From Porticoccus sp041592135 (lineage in GTDB: Bacteria; Pseudomonadota; Gammaproteobacteria; Pseudomonadales; Porticoccaceae): DNA of 58,932 nt. Below the pieces are notes generated by a model. The model was not told where the DNA came from. It worked only from the letters and a program-made list of their open reading frames with translations, and made no database searches. Of this stretch, positions 16,021-23,889 are shown piece after piece (position 1 is the first letter of the stretch; the number at the start of each line of letters is the position of its first letter). The DNA lies in NCBI GenBank assembly GCA_041592135.1, contig JBFHQR010000001.1; one strand, written 5' to 3'. The position numbers and the translations under genes are program-made.

Positions 16021-16926
16021 ATGATCACCGGAAGTATTGTTGCCCTGGTCACTCCCATGATTCGCAATAACCTGGAAGTGGACTGGGACGGACTGAAACG
16101 TCTGGTGGAATGGCATATTGAACAGGGCACTGATGCCATTGTTGCCGTGGGCACCACCGGTGAGTCGCCGACCCTGGATGTGCAGGAGCACATGGCCACC
16201 ATTGCCGCCATTGTTGAGGATGTGGATGGTCGCGTACCCGTGATTGCCGGGACGGGTGCAAATTGTACCCGAGAAGCCATCGAGTGTACCCGGCGCGCCC
16301 TCCAGGCCGGAGCCGATGCCTGCCTGTTGGTGACACCCTATTACAACAAGCCAACCCAGCAGGGGCTGTACCTGCACCACAAGGCCATCGCGGAGGCGGT
16401 GGACATCCCGCAGATTCTCTACAATGTGCCGGGCCGTACCGCCTGTGATATGCTCCCCGACACCGTGGCCAGGCTGGCCGAAATTCCCAATATTGTGGGC
16501 ATCAAGGATGCTACCGGCGATCTCGCCAGGGGCCGCCAGTTGATTGATATTTGCCCCCCGGGTTTTGCCATTTATTCCGGCGATGACCTGACGGCGGCGG
16601 AACTCATTTTGATGGGCGGTCACGGCGATATCTCCGTCACGGCGAACGTCGCCCCCAAATTGATGTCAGAAATGTGTCGCCTGGCCCTGGCGGGTCAGGC
16701 AGAGGAGGCGCGGGCCATTAACCAGTTGTTACAGCCCGTCCACCAGGCCCTGTTTGTCGAATCCAACCCTATCCCGGTGAAGTGGGCCGTTGCCGAGATG
16801 GGATTGATGCAGCATGGCATTCGTTTACCGCTCACGGAATTGTCTGCGGAACACCACCACATAGTGTTGGCAGCCCTGCGGCAGGCAGGTTTGCTCAACA
16901 GCAATGAAATGAAAGCGGAGTCCTAA
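16021..16926 (+). CDS. dapA: 4-hydroxy-tetrahydrodipicolinate synthase
   Basis: A 301-residue aldolase-fold enzyme condensing pyruvate with aspartate semialdehyde at the branch to lysine and diaminopimelate. The Schiff-base lysine is K162 in VGIKDATGD; Y134 (LYNVPGRT) and the GTTGES loop at 44-49 complete the active site. I chose ATG 16021 (MITGSIVALVTPM); an in-frame extension to 15949 reads through the presumed promoter. The stop overlaps the bamC start (TAATG), a common gammaproteobacterial arrangement. With dapC, dapD and dapE, most of the succinylase branch of the pathway is in this window. Confidence 0.97.
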   Translation: MITGSIVALVTPMIRNNLEVDWDGLKRLVEWHIEQGTDAIVAVGTTGESPTLDVQEHMATIAAIVEDVDGRVPVIAGTGANCTREAIECTRRALQAGADACLLVTPYYNKPTQQGLYLHHKAIAEAVDIPQILYNVPGRTACDMLPDTVARLAEIPNIVGIKDATGDLARGRQLIDICPPGFAIYSGDDLTAAELILMGGHGDISVTANVAPKLMSEMCRLALAGQAEEARAINQLLQPVHQALFVESNPIPVKWAVAEMGLMQHGIRLPLTELSAEHHHIVLAALRQAGLLNSNEMKAES

Positions 16927-17969
16927 TGAAGCCTAGCCTGAAACAGTTTTCTATCGCGGTATTAACTCTGGCCGTGGCAGGCTGTGGTAACAACGGGGTG
17001 AGGGATCGCAGCAACGATTATCTGCGGGCGGGAGAGATTCCGCCCCTGGTCGTCCCCGAAGAAAAAAGCAGTGCGGCGATCGGCCAGCTTTATGACATTC
17101 CCGTCATTCCCGACACCGCCGCTGAAGCCACACGCTTCTCGTTGCCCAGACCCCAACCGCTGTCGGAAAACCTCTTTGAGCAAACCGTTAAAATCGACAG
17201 TTTTGGCGATAAGCGCTGGATAGCCATCAACAAACCGCCCGCCGAGGTCTGGCCGAGAATTCGCAATATCCTCTCTCGCAGCCGGGTGCCGACTACCCGG
17301 GTTGATGCCATTGCCGGTGAAATTGAAACCTCGTGGCTACAGTTCAAGGATGATACGGCCAACAGCCACCGATTCCGCTTCACCATCACCCCTGGCGTCG
17401 GGGTCAACAGCACGGAAGTCGGCATCCTGGAAATGGCCGCCCCCCTGGGGAAGGAGACGGAGGTTGCCGGCTGGCCGGAGACGTCGATGAATGACGCCAG
17501 GGAAATGGAATTTGTCCAGATTACCTCCGATGCCCTGGCCAGCGATATCACCAGTGGCAGTGTTTCCCTGCTGGCCCAGACAATCGGTGGTGACGAGCGC
17601 GTTCAGGTCGTTTCCGACAACGGTGTCGAGCCCTATATACGCGTTAACCTGGGCTACGACAGGGTTTGGACCTCGATGATCAACTCCTTGTCGCGCGGCG
17701 GCTTTAGCGTCATCGACCAGAACCGCACCGCCGGTAAGGTAATGGTTGAGTTCAAGGAGCTCGTCCCCGATGAAGAGGAGCGAACCCTGATGGAAATACT
17801 GCTCAACTTCGGACACAAGGTGGAAGAAGTCCCGCCGGTTCAATATCAGGTTAACCTTTCCCAACAGGAGCAGGTGGTTGAAGTGCGTATTCTGGATGAT
17901 GAGCAAAAAAACCTCGATCGCGCTGTTGCCATGAAACTGCTTAAAGTGATTCGCAGCAACCTCAGCTAG
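16926..17969 (+). CDS. bamC: Outer membrane assembly lipoprotein BamC
   Basis: A 347-residue lipoprotein of the BAM complex. The signal peptide ends in the lipobox AVAGC with acylated C20. The mature start GNNGVRDRSNDYLRAGEIPPLVVPE matches the conserved unstructured BamC N-terminus that contacts BamD. Two helix-grip domains follow (about 90-220 and 230-347; the first includes WIAINKPPAEVWP, the second includes YIRVNLGYDRVWTSM). It is co-translated with dapA. The neighbouring genes encode an MBL hydrolase, not purC. Confidence 0.93.
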   Translation: MKPSLKQFSIAVLTLAVAGCGNNGVRDRSNDYLRAGEIPPLVVPEEKSSAAIGQLYDIPVIPDTAAEATRFSLPRPQPLSENLFEQTVKIDSFGDKRWIAINKPPAEVWPRIRNILSRSRVPTTRVDAIAGEIETSWLQFKDDTANSHRFRFTITPGVGVNSTEVGILEMAAPLGKETEVAGWPETSMNDAREMEFVQITSDALASDITSGSVSLLAQTIGGDERVQVVSDNGVEPYIRVNLGYDRVWTSMINSLSRGGFSVIDQNRTAGKVMVEFKELVPDEEERTLMEILLNFGHKVEEVPPVQYQVNLSQQEQVVEVRILDDEQKNLDRAVAMKLLKVIRSNLS

Positions 17970-17971
17970 CG

Positions 17972-18754
17972 ATGCGCTTTGCCTCCCTGGGCAGCGGCAG
18001 CAAGGGCAACGCCACCGTTGTCGATTGCGGCACTGCCCGCTTCCTGGTCGATTGCGGCTTTTCTGTTCGCGAGACGGAGCGGCGGCTGGCGCGACTCGGG
18101 CTGGCCGGTCAGGATATCAACGCCATTCTGGTCACCCACGAGCATTCGGACCATGTGCGCGGGGTGCTGCCCCTGGCCAAAAAGTACCGTCTGCCGGTTG
18201 TGATGACCGCCGGTACCAGCAAGGCTGTACAAGCTGACGGACAACCCCATCTGAGGCTGATTGAGAGCCATTCTCCCTTCGTTCAGGATGGTATTGAGAT
18301 TACCCCCGTCTCTGTTCCCCACGACGCTCGTGAGCCGGTTCAGTACGTTTTCAGGAGCGGTGCCCTGACCCTCGGCGTGCTCACCGATCTCGGCAGCGTC
18401 ACCCCCCATGTGATCGAGCACTTCTCACGCTGTGACGGCCTGTTACTGGAGTGCAATCACGATCTGAACATGCTGCAAAACGGCAGCTATCCACCGGCAT
18501 TGAAGCGGCGTATTGCCAGCAGCTGGGGGCATCTCAACAATCAGCAATCCCGGTCGTTACTGGACAGTATCGAGCTGCAGCAGATGCAGCACCTGGTATT
18601 GGGGCACATCAGTCAGCAAAACAACGATGTCGATATTGTCCGACAGGTGATGGGTGACATTGAGCAATCTGTTAGCTCGGTCCACTATGCCTGTCAGCAA
18701 CAGGGGTTTGACTGGTTACAGCTCACACAGTCGCTGTCGACTGATCGAAACTGA
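17972..18754 (+). CDS. MBL-fold metallo-hydrolase (YycJ/WalJ type)
   Basis: A 260-residue metallo-beta-lactamase-fold protein of the YycJ group. It opens with MRFASLGSGSKGNATVVD, the family's defining start, has the metal motif THEHSDH at about 55-61, and LLLECNHDLNMLQNGSYPPALKRRI with further ligands around 158-180, then LGHISQQNND near 208. YycJ proteins are thought to act as 5'-3' exonucleases linked to cell-wall and DNA processing, but this is not settled. It starts 2 nt after the bamC stop and is probably in the dapA-bamC transcript. Confidence 0.87.
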   Translation: MRFASLGSGSKGNATVVDCGTARFLVDCGFSVRETERRLARLGLAGQDINAILVTHEHSDHVRGVLPLAKKYRLPVVMTAGTSKAVQADGQPHLRLIESHSPFVQDGIEITPVSVPHDAREPVQYVFRSGALTLGVLTDLGSVTPHVIEHFSRCDGLLLECNHDLNMLQNGSYPPALKRRIASSWGHLNNQQSRSLLDSIELQQMQHLVLGHISQQNNDVDIVRQVMGDIEQSVSSVHYACQQQGFDWLQLTQSLSTDRN

Positions 18755-19066
18755 CACAGTTTGTAGAGCATTTGTGCAGTAATCAGGGGTTTTTGGTAGG
18801 CCGTTGTCCACAATTACCACTATAACTTTACAGAATTCTTTGGAACTCCTCCTAAGTCATTGATATCTGCTTTTGATTTTGTTAACTATATGAAAAATAA
18901 GAATAAATTGAAGTGATCAAAAAATAGACACTTTGTTTATATAGCCCAAATTCTGCGGAGTTAGCTGAGTTTTACGAAAGTAATGCACAAAGTTATCCAC
19001 AGAATTTGTGGGTAACTTTCGGGGGTGGCTGCGAATATTTTGTCAACCTTTTTAGGGTTAGAACGT
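18755..19066. other. AT-rich intergenic region with DnaA-box-like sites
   Basis: This 312-bp gap has no credible gene and is far richer in A+T than its flanks, especially 18830-18960. It holds DnaA-box-like sequences: TTGTCCACA at 18804-18812, TAATGCACA at 18981-18989, a perfect TTATCCACA at 18993-19001, and TTACCCACA on the minus strand at 19007-19015. The last two form a 13-bp inverted repeat (18989-19001 / 19007-19019, one mismatch, 5-nt spacer). No T-run follows either way, so it is not an ordinary terminator. It may be a DnaA-binding regulatory locus; evidence for an origin is lacking. Confidence 0.6.
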
Positions 19067-19507
19067 TTACTGAGAGCAGTGAGTGGGTAGACTGACTGCA
19101 CCGCTGGCCTGATCGGTGAGCAGTTTGGCATCGCCACAGTTGAGTGCCTCGTTGCCTCCAAGCAACACCGTGTCGAGGTGAGGCAGGAACAGCAACGGTT
19201 TGATCTCGGTGAGGGCATTATTGCCCAGGTTGACATGGGTCAGGCCGGTGAAGATCTCCAGTCCTGTCAGGTTGGTAATGCCGGCATTGGAGCAATTGAG
19301 CTGGATGAGATCGCGCGCTTTACTGACCTGCTGGTCGAGAATGGCCTGCTTGAGACAGCCGGCGAGCCCCTGGTCGGCAACCTGGTAGTTGCTGAACAAT
19401 CCCGGCGGCGTAAAAACCGGTTGCTCGTTGAGGGTGTAAGTGTAATTCTCGCAACCGGTCAGGGCCAGGGCAGAAACCATGAGGAACAGTGGGGCTAGAT
19501 TTTTCAT
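19067..19507 (-). CDS. Small leucine-rich-repeat lipoprotein
   Basis: A 146-residue predicted lipoprotein. The signal peptide MKNLAPLFLMVSALALTGC ends in a lipobox with C19. After a linker (PVFTPPGLFSNYQVADQ) comes a short LRR-like stretch, about 70-125: LIQLNCSNAGITNLTGLEIF, LTHVNLGNNALTEIKPLLFL, LDTVLLGGNEALNCG, with internalin-like 22-residue spacing. Cysteines near 51, 72, 124 and 144 could form disulphides. Function unknown. It is divergent from the OmpA-family lipoprotein gene, sharing a 138-nt control region. Confidence 0.75.
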   Translation of the reverse strand: MKNLAPLFLMVSALALTGCENYTYTLNEQPVFTPPGLFSNYQVADQGLAGCLKQAILDQQVSKARDLIQLNCSNAGITNLTGLEIFTGLTHVNLGNNALTEIKPLLFLPHLDTVLLGGNEALNCGDAKLLTDQASGAVSLPTHCSQ

Positions 19508-19645
19508 AAAGCTGTGAACCAGTTGTAGTGAGGGGCGTGAAAGCCGCTTGAAAAGGTTTTTTCTTTTCTCACAATTAAGGATAAAGCAATTTTAGGATAT
19601 GGGTGTCAAAGCCCGGGATTTTATGTTCAGGAATGAGGAATAACC

Positions 19646-20296
19646 ATGAAAAAACTTCTGTTAGCCGTGCTGGTTGTGACATTGACGGCCTGTATGTCCA
19701 CCGATCCTTATACCGGCCAGCAAAAAACCAGTAATACTGCCAAGGGCGCGGGTATCGGCGCAGTGGCAGGTGCCGTCATTGGTGCAGCGACGTCCAGTCA
19801 TGACGACCGCAAGAAAGGCGTCCTCACCGGGGCCGTGGCAGGTGCCGCAGTAGGTGGTGGTATTGGTTATTACATGGACCGCCAGGAAGCGGCCCTGCGG
19901 GCCAAGCTGGAAGGTACCGGTGTCAGGGTGGTGCGCGAGGGCGACAACATTCGCCTGGTGATGCCCAGCAACATCACCTTTGGTGTCGACCGCTATGAAG
20001 TGCGGCCGGACTTCTACAGCACCCTGGAATCCGTCGCCATCGTCCTGAAAGAATTCAACAAGACCAATATCCGCATTGCCGGCCATACAGACTCAACGGG
20101 TAGCTCTGAATACAACCAGACCCTGAGTGAGCGCCGGGCTGCCAGTGTCGGTCAATTGCTGATCAGCTATGGCATCCCCAGCGGTCGCGTCTGGACCACA
20201 GGCTATGGTGAGCGCTATGCGATTGCCGATAACGGTACGGAATACGGCCGCCAGGCGAACAGAAGGGTAGAGCTTGAACTGGTTCCCCTCCAGTAA
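19646..20296 (+). CDS. OmpA-family lipoprotein with glycine zipper (YiaD-like)
   Basis: A 216-residue outer-membrane lipoprotein. The signal MKKLLLAVLVVTLTAC gives acylated C16. Residues 33-75 form a glycine-zipper region (GAGIGAVAGAVIGAATS and VLTGAVAGAAVGGGIGYY), and residues 100-214 are an OmpA peptidoglycan-binding domain with IRIAGHTDSTGSSEYN and LSERRAASV plus NRRVELELVP. It probably anchors the outer membrane to peptidoglycan. The 3' end overlaps the presumed rsmJ start by 23 nt. Confidence 0.9.
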   Translation: MKKLLLAVLVVTLTACMSTDPYTGQQKTSNTAKGAGIGAVAGAVIGAATSSHDDRKKGVLTGAVAGAAVGGGIGYYMDRQEAALRAKLEGTGVRVVREGDNIRLVMPSNITFGVDRYEVRPDFYSTLESVAIVLKEFNKTNIRIAGHTDSTGSSEYNQTLSERRAASVGQLLISYGIPSGRVWTTGYGERYAIADNGTEYGRQANRRVELELVPLQ

Positions 20297-21092
20297 CGCG
20301 CTAGACCAGCTCGCCATCCTTGCCCGGCCCGGCTTTGAACAGCGGGCCGGTTTGCTATCTGCCGAGCTGGGCATTGCGCTGTTGGATCCATCCCGGGCTG
20401 ACCAGTATGTCGGTCTGGCGCTGTCTATCGATGCACAGGGGGTGGGGCTCCAGCTGATGGGGCCGGGAGAACCGGGTCCCGTTTATTGTGATTTCGCCGG
20501 CGGGGCACTGCGTCATCGCAGGCTCTATGGTGGCGGCAAGGGGCAGGATATCGCCAAGGCCGTTGGCCTGGGTCACAAGGGCTTCAAACCCCGCTTGCTG
20601 GACTTGACCGCAGGACTAGGCCGGGACAGTTTTGTACTGGCCAGCCTGGGAGCGACAGTGGTGATGGTTGAGCGCCACCCGGTGGTGTTCGCGCTGCTGG
20701 CCGATGGGCTGGAACGAGCCCGTGAGCGGGGGCTTGCCGATCCCGACCTACGGTCCATTCTGGCGCGCTTGAGTGCTGTGCAGAACAGTGCCGAAGCGTT
20801 CCTCAGTGAGCTGGAGCCTTCACAGCAGCCGGATGTCATCTACCTGGACCCGATGTTCCCCCCTCGGGAAAAGTCCGGCAAGGTGAAAAAGGATATGCAG
20901 CTATTTCACCAATTGGTCGGCGCCAATGAGGATGCCGATCACTTACTGCCTTTGGCACTGGCCCGCGCCCGCTATCGGGTGGTGGTCAAGCGGCCGGCTC
21001 AGGCCCCATACCTCAATGGCCGGGAGCCCGGTTATTCCCTGAAGGGCAAGTCCACCCGTTTTGATGTCTATCCATTAAAAAAGCTGCCGTAA
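20274..21092 (+). CDS. rsmJ: 16S rRNA (guanine1516-N2)-methyltransferase
   Basis: A 272-residue SAM-dependent methyltransferase modifying G1516 of 16S rRNA. Motif I is LLDLTAGLGRDSFVLASLG (about 109-127), preceded by the family's GGALRHRRLYGGGKGQDIAKAVG. The catalytic DPMFPPREKSGKVKKDMQ follows at about 190-207. The start is a TTG at 20274 inside the upstream gene, supported by AAGGG 7 nt before it; no ATG occurs early in this frame. Translational coupling to the lipoprotein gene is likely. Confidence 0.9.
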   Translation: MNWFPSSNALDQLAILARPGFEQRAGLLSAELGIALLDPSRADQYVGLALSIDAQGVGLQLMGPGEPGPVYCDFAGGALRHRRLYGGGKGQDIAKAVGLGHKGFKPRLLDLTAGLGRDSFVLASLGATVVMVERHPVVFALLADGLERARERGLADPDLRSILARLSAVQNSAEAFLSELEPSQQPDVIYLDPMFPPREKSGKVKKDMQLFHQLVGANEDADHLLPLALARARYRVVVKRPAQAPYLNGREPGYSLKGKSTRFDVYPLKKLP

Positions 21093-21139
21093 ACGGCCAA
21101 AGTTGATGAACACCACAACAGGCACCGACGCGGCTGAAG

Positions 21140-21928
21140 CTAGCAGTGGATGTGGCCGCTCAGGTAGCAGATGGCGGTTCCAGAGAGCAATACCCGATTT
21201 CCGGCTAGCTCACAGGTGATAGCACCCCCGCGTCGGGAAAGCTGTCGAGCCGAAAGCTGTTGTTTTCCCAGTTGAGCTGCCCAATAGGGTGTGAGGGCGC
21301 AGTGCGCCGATCCGGTGACAGGATCTTCATCGATGCCGCTGGCAGGCGCAAAGAAGCGGCTGACGAAGTCGCATGCTGTACCGGGTGCAGTGGCGATAAT
21401 GCCGCGATAGGGCAGCTGTGCCAGCCATCTGAAATCCGGCTCCAGATCGATAATTTGTTGTTCCGAGGCAAACACCAGCATCAGGTAGCTGGCGGCAAAG
21501 GCTGCAATGGGTATTTGTCCCAGTCCCTGCTCGATATGCTCGGGGATCGCAGCCGCTGTCTGTGCCGTGGCGGGGAAATCCAGCGTCAGGCCCCGAGGGG
21601 TTTTCATCACATAGAGGGGGCCACTGCGGCTGTGAAAGCAGATGCGGTCGCCCTCAATTCCCAGCAATTCAAACAGCACATGGGCACTGGCGAGGGTGGC
21701 GTGACCGCAGAGGTCGACTTCGGTGGTCGGTGTAAACCAGCGCAGCTGATAGGTATTTTCGGTATGCTCCAGGGGGACAAAAAAAGCGGTCTCGGACAGA
21801 GTGTTCTCGGCGGCAATAGCCTGGAGCTTGTCATCCGGCAACCAGGCCTGCAGGGGGCAGACGGCTGCCGGGTTGCCGGAAAATAGCTGATCGCTGAAAG
21901 CATCAATCTGGTAAAGGGGAATGTCCAT
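21140..21928 (-). CDS. PhzF family isomerase/epimerase
   Basis: A 262-residue protein of the PhzF phenazine-biosynthesis-like fold, related to diaminopimelate epimerase. Conserved marks are DAFSDQLFSGNPAAVCPL (about 8-25), AENTLSETAFFV carrying the catalytic glutamate, EVDLCGHATLASAHVL, and DEDPVTGSAHCALTPYW. Members isomerise various small acids; the substrate here is unknown, and the absence of other phz genes argues against phenazines. The start at 21928 has AAGGAA upstream; a 98-residue in-frame extension runs antisense through dapE and is discarded. It follows dapE by 20 nt. Confidence 0.9.
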   Translation of the reverse strand: MDIPLYQIDAFSDQLFSGNPAAVCPLQAWLPDDKLQAIAAENTLSETAFFVPLEHTENTYQLRWFTPTTEVDLCGHATLASAHVLFELLGIEGDRICFHSRSGPLYVMKTPRGLTLDFPATAQTAAAIPEHIEQGLGQIPIAAFAASYLMLVFASEQQIIDLEPDFRWLAQLPYRGIIATAPGTACDFVSRFFAPASGIDEDPVTGSAHCALTPYWAAQLGKQQLSARQLSRRGGAITCELAGNRVLLSGTAICYLSGHIHC

Positions 21929-21948
21929 TGAGTTCCTTATGGCGATGT

Positions 21949-23085
21949 TCAGCTTAGGAGTTTGTCCAGTATGCGCCTGTAGATGACACTGAGTTGCTCG
22001 ATGTCCGTCACACTGACGCACTCGTCCACCTTGTGGATGGTGGCATTGACCGGACCCAGCTCCACCACCTGGCAGCCGTAGGGGGCGATGAAGCGCCCAT
22101 CGGAGGTGCCGCCGGCAGTGGATAGCTCCGTTTGTTGTCCGGTGATCTCGCGGATACTGGCGACGGTGGCCTCCACCAGCGGTCCCTCGGCGGTCAGGAA
22201 TGGCTGGCCACTGAGGCTCCACTGCATCTCATAGTTCAAACCGTGCTTGTCGAGAATGGCTTTGGTTCGAGCTTTTAGTTGCTCCGCCGTGACCTCGGTA
22301 GAGAAGCGGAAATTGAACAGCACCTTCACAGCGCCCGGAATGACATTGGTGGCGCCGGTGCCGCCCTGAATGTTGGAGATCTGGAAGCTGGTGGCCGGGA
22401 AAAAGTCATTGCCGTTATCCCAGCACTCTTCAGCCAGTTCAGCCAGTACCGGGGCAATACGGTGGATGGGGTTATCTGCCAGCTGGGGATAGGCCACGTG
22501 CCCCTGTATACCCTTGACCACCAGTTCGGCACCCAGTGAACCGCGGCGACCATTTTTGATGACATCGCCCACCTGTTTTGAGCTGGAAGGCTCGCCCACC
22601 AGACACCACTCTGGGATGGCATCGCGCTCCCGCAGCCACTCCACTACCTTGATCGTGCCGTCGACGGCAATGCCTTCCTCATCACTGGTGATCAGGAAAG
22701 CGATCTGGCCATGATGGTCCGGGTGTTCGGCGACGAACTGTTCCACCGCCGTGATCATGGCCGCCAGGGAGCCTTTCATGTCGGCGGCACCGCGACCGTA
22801 GAGAATGCCGTTGTCGATGTGCGGCTCAAAGGGAGGCCGCTGCCAGTCGCCCTCCGGCCCGGTGGGCACCACATCGGTATGACCGGCAAAGCACAGGGTC
22901 GGGCCGGTTTCCCCGCGCACTGCCCAGAAGTTTTCCACCTCGCCAAAGGGCAGCCTGACGATACAAAAGCCCAGGGCCTGTAGCCGCTCGATCATCAGTT
23001 CTTGGCAGCCATCATCCGCCGGGGTGACTGAGCGGCGCCTGATCAGTTCACAGGTCAGGTCCAGCGTGGGGGAAGCAGTGGTCAT
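21949..23085 (-). CDS. dapE: Succinyl-diaminopimelate desuccinylase
   Basis: A 378-residue di-zinc M20 hydrolase removing succinate from N-succinyl-LL-diaminopimelate. Metal and catalytic residues are visible: H69 and D71 in CFAGHTDVVP, D102 in GRGAADMKG, the E136-E137 pair in TSDEEG, and a C-terminal NATIHKVDECV histidine. RRGSLGAELVVKG and the dimerisation region are in place. Full length. In this window the dap genes are spread along one strand (dapC, dapD, dapE) in the order common to pseudomonads. Confidence 0.97.
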   Translation of the reverse strand: MTTASPTLDLTCELIRRRSVTPADDGCQELMIERLQALGFCIVRLPFGEVENFWAVRGETGPTLCFAGHTDVVPTGPEGDWQRPPFEPHIDNGILYGRGAADMKGSLAAMITAVEQFVAEHPDHHGQIAFLITSDEEGIAVDGTIKVVEWLRERDAIPEWCLVGEPSSSKQVGDVIKNGRRGSLGAELVVKGIQGHVAYPQLADNPIHRIAPVLAELAEECWDNGNDFFPATSFQISNIQGGTGATNVIPGAVKVLFNFRFSTEVTAEQLKARTKAILDKHGLNYEMQWSLSGQPFLTAEGPLVEATVASIREITGQQTELSTAGGTSDGRFIAPYGCQVVELGPVNATIHKVDECVSVTDIEQLSVIYRRILDKLLS

Positions 23086-23166
23086 GGATAAACGCCCTCG
23101 AAGTGAGGTCGTAAGTTTAGCGAGCTGTCGGGGGATAGGCTACCGCTACGGGCGGTCGCCGGTGGA

Positions 23167-23721
23167 TTAGGCGATGCGATACAGCGTATCGCCATCGGTG
23201 TGATCGAATTCCCGGCCATAGATATCCAGCATGGTGGACTCGGTGTATTCCATGACGTCACCTTTGACCGTAATACTGTGGCTGTAGTGGGTGGTTTTGG
23301 CATTGTTGGCCATGAAGGGGGACTGCAGGATGTTCCAGTGCGGGTCGTCCAGACTGGCGCTGACGTCAATCTGGGTGGCGCCTTCCGCTGTGGTGGTTGC
23401 CGTCCCGCCTGCCAGTACACAGACTGCGCGGGGAATGGTCAGCGACTGGATGACCTGTTGTGCGGCAGCGTCCCACATCCAGTAACCCACCTGGTCGTGG
23501 AATACCTCATGGTTGGATTTGCGGCGCACTTCCTGATGGTAGCGAACTACCCAGAGTTGCTGGGTTTCGGCATTCTTGAGGTCGCCGGCCGCCTCGCAAA
23601 TCAGGGTTTCGTAATAGGGGTTCTGCTCGATACCATCGGATTCGGGGGCGACATCCATACCGCTGTCGCCTTTCCAGGTGCCGATGATGCTGGCCAGTGG
23701 GCCGTATTCAGCGTAGTTCAT
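23167..23721 (-). CDS. Nitrobindin-like heme-binding beta-barrel protein
   Basis: A 184-residue protein resembling the THAP4/nitrobindin heme-binding domain family (FABP-like ten-strand barrel). Visible marks are the opening GPLASIIGTWKGDSGMD (about 7-23), NPYYETLICEAAGDL, RYHQEVRRKSNHEVFHDQVG with several histidines, SLTIPRAVCVLAGGTA and a late DTLYRI. It is longer than typical nitrobindin and carries the RRKSN-EVFHDQ signature of a proteobacterial subgroup. Ligand and role are unknown. Start at 23721 follows AGGAGA; an upstream ATG would add five residues. Confidence 0.75.
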   Translation of the reverse strand: MNYAEYGPLASIIGTWKGDSGMDVAPESDGIEQNPYYETLICEAAGDLKNAETQQLWVVRYHQEVRRKSNHEVFHDQVGYWMWDAAAQQVIQSLTIPRAVCVLAGGTATTTAEGATQIDVSASLDDPHWNILQSPFMANNAKTTHYSHSITVKGDVMEYTESTMLDIYGREFDHTDGDTLYRIA

Positions 23722-23841
23722 ATGTTCTCCTGTCATCTGCCGGGTAGTGTCGATATTAGCGCCTGCGCAGCTTAACCAGAAATGGATAACTGCAATAGGG
23801 TCGATAGCCAGACGTCCAGCGGAAAAATCAGACCCAGATAC

Positions 23842-23871
23842 AAAAAAGCCCAGCCATTGGCCGGGCTTTTT
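23842..23871 (-). terminator. Intrinsic terminator after dapD
   Basis: AAAAAGCCC (23843-23851) pairs with GGGCTTTTT (23863-23871), with an inner GCC/GGC extension around an ATT loop. Read on the minus strand the stem ends in a T-run, 19 nt beyond the dapD stop. The A/T-rich flanks could make it work in both directions. Confidence 0.8.
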
Positions 23872-23889
23872 GGATGGCGGTACAGCGTC

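Noticed and set aside
18989..19019. Inverted repeat as an intrinsic terminator
   Set aside because: No T-run on either strand and the arms are DnaA-box sequences, so a protein-binding site fits better.
21929..22222. 98-residue N-terminal extension of the PhzF-like protein
   Set aside because: It is antisense through dapE with an arginine/histidine-rich shadow composition; the ATG at 21928 has a good ribosome-binding site and matches the family start.
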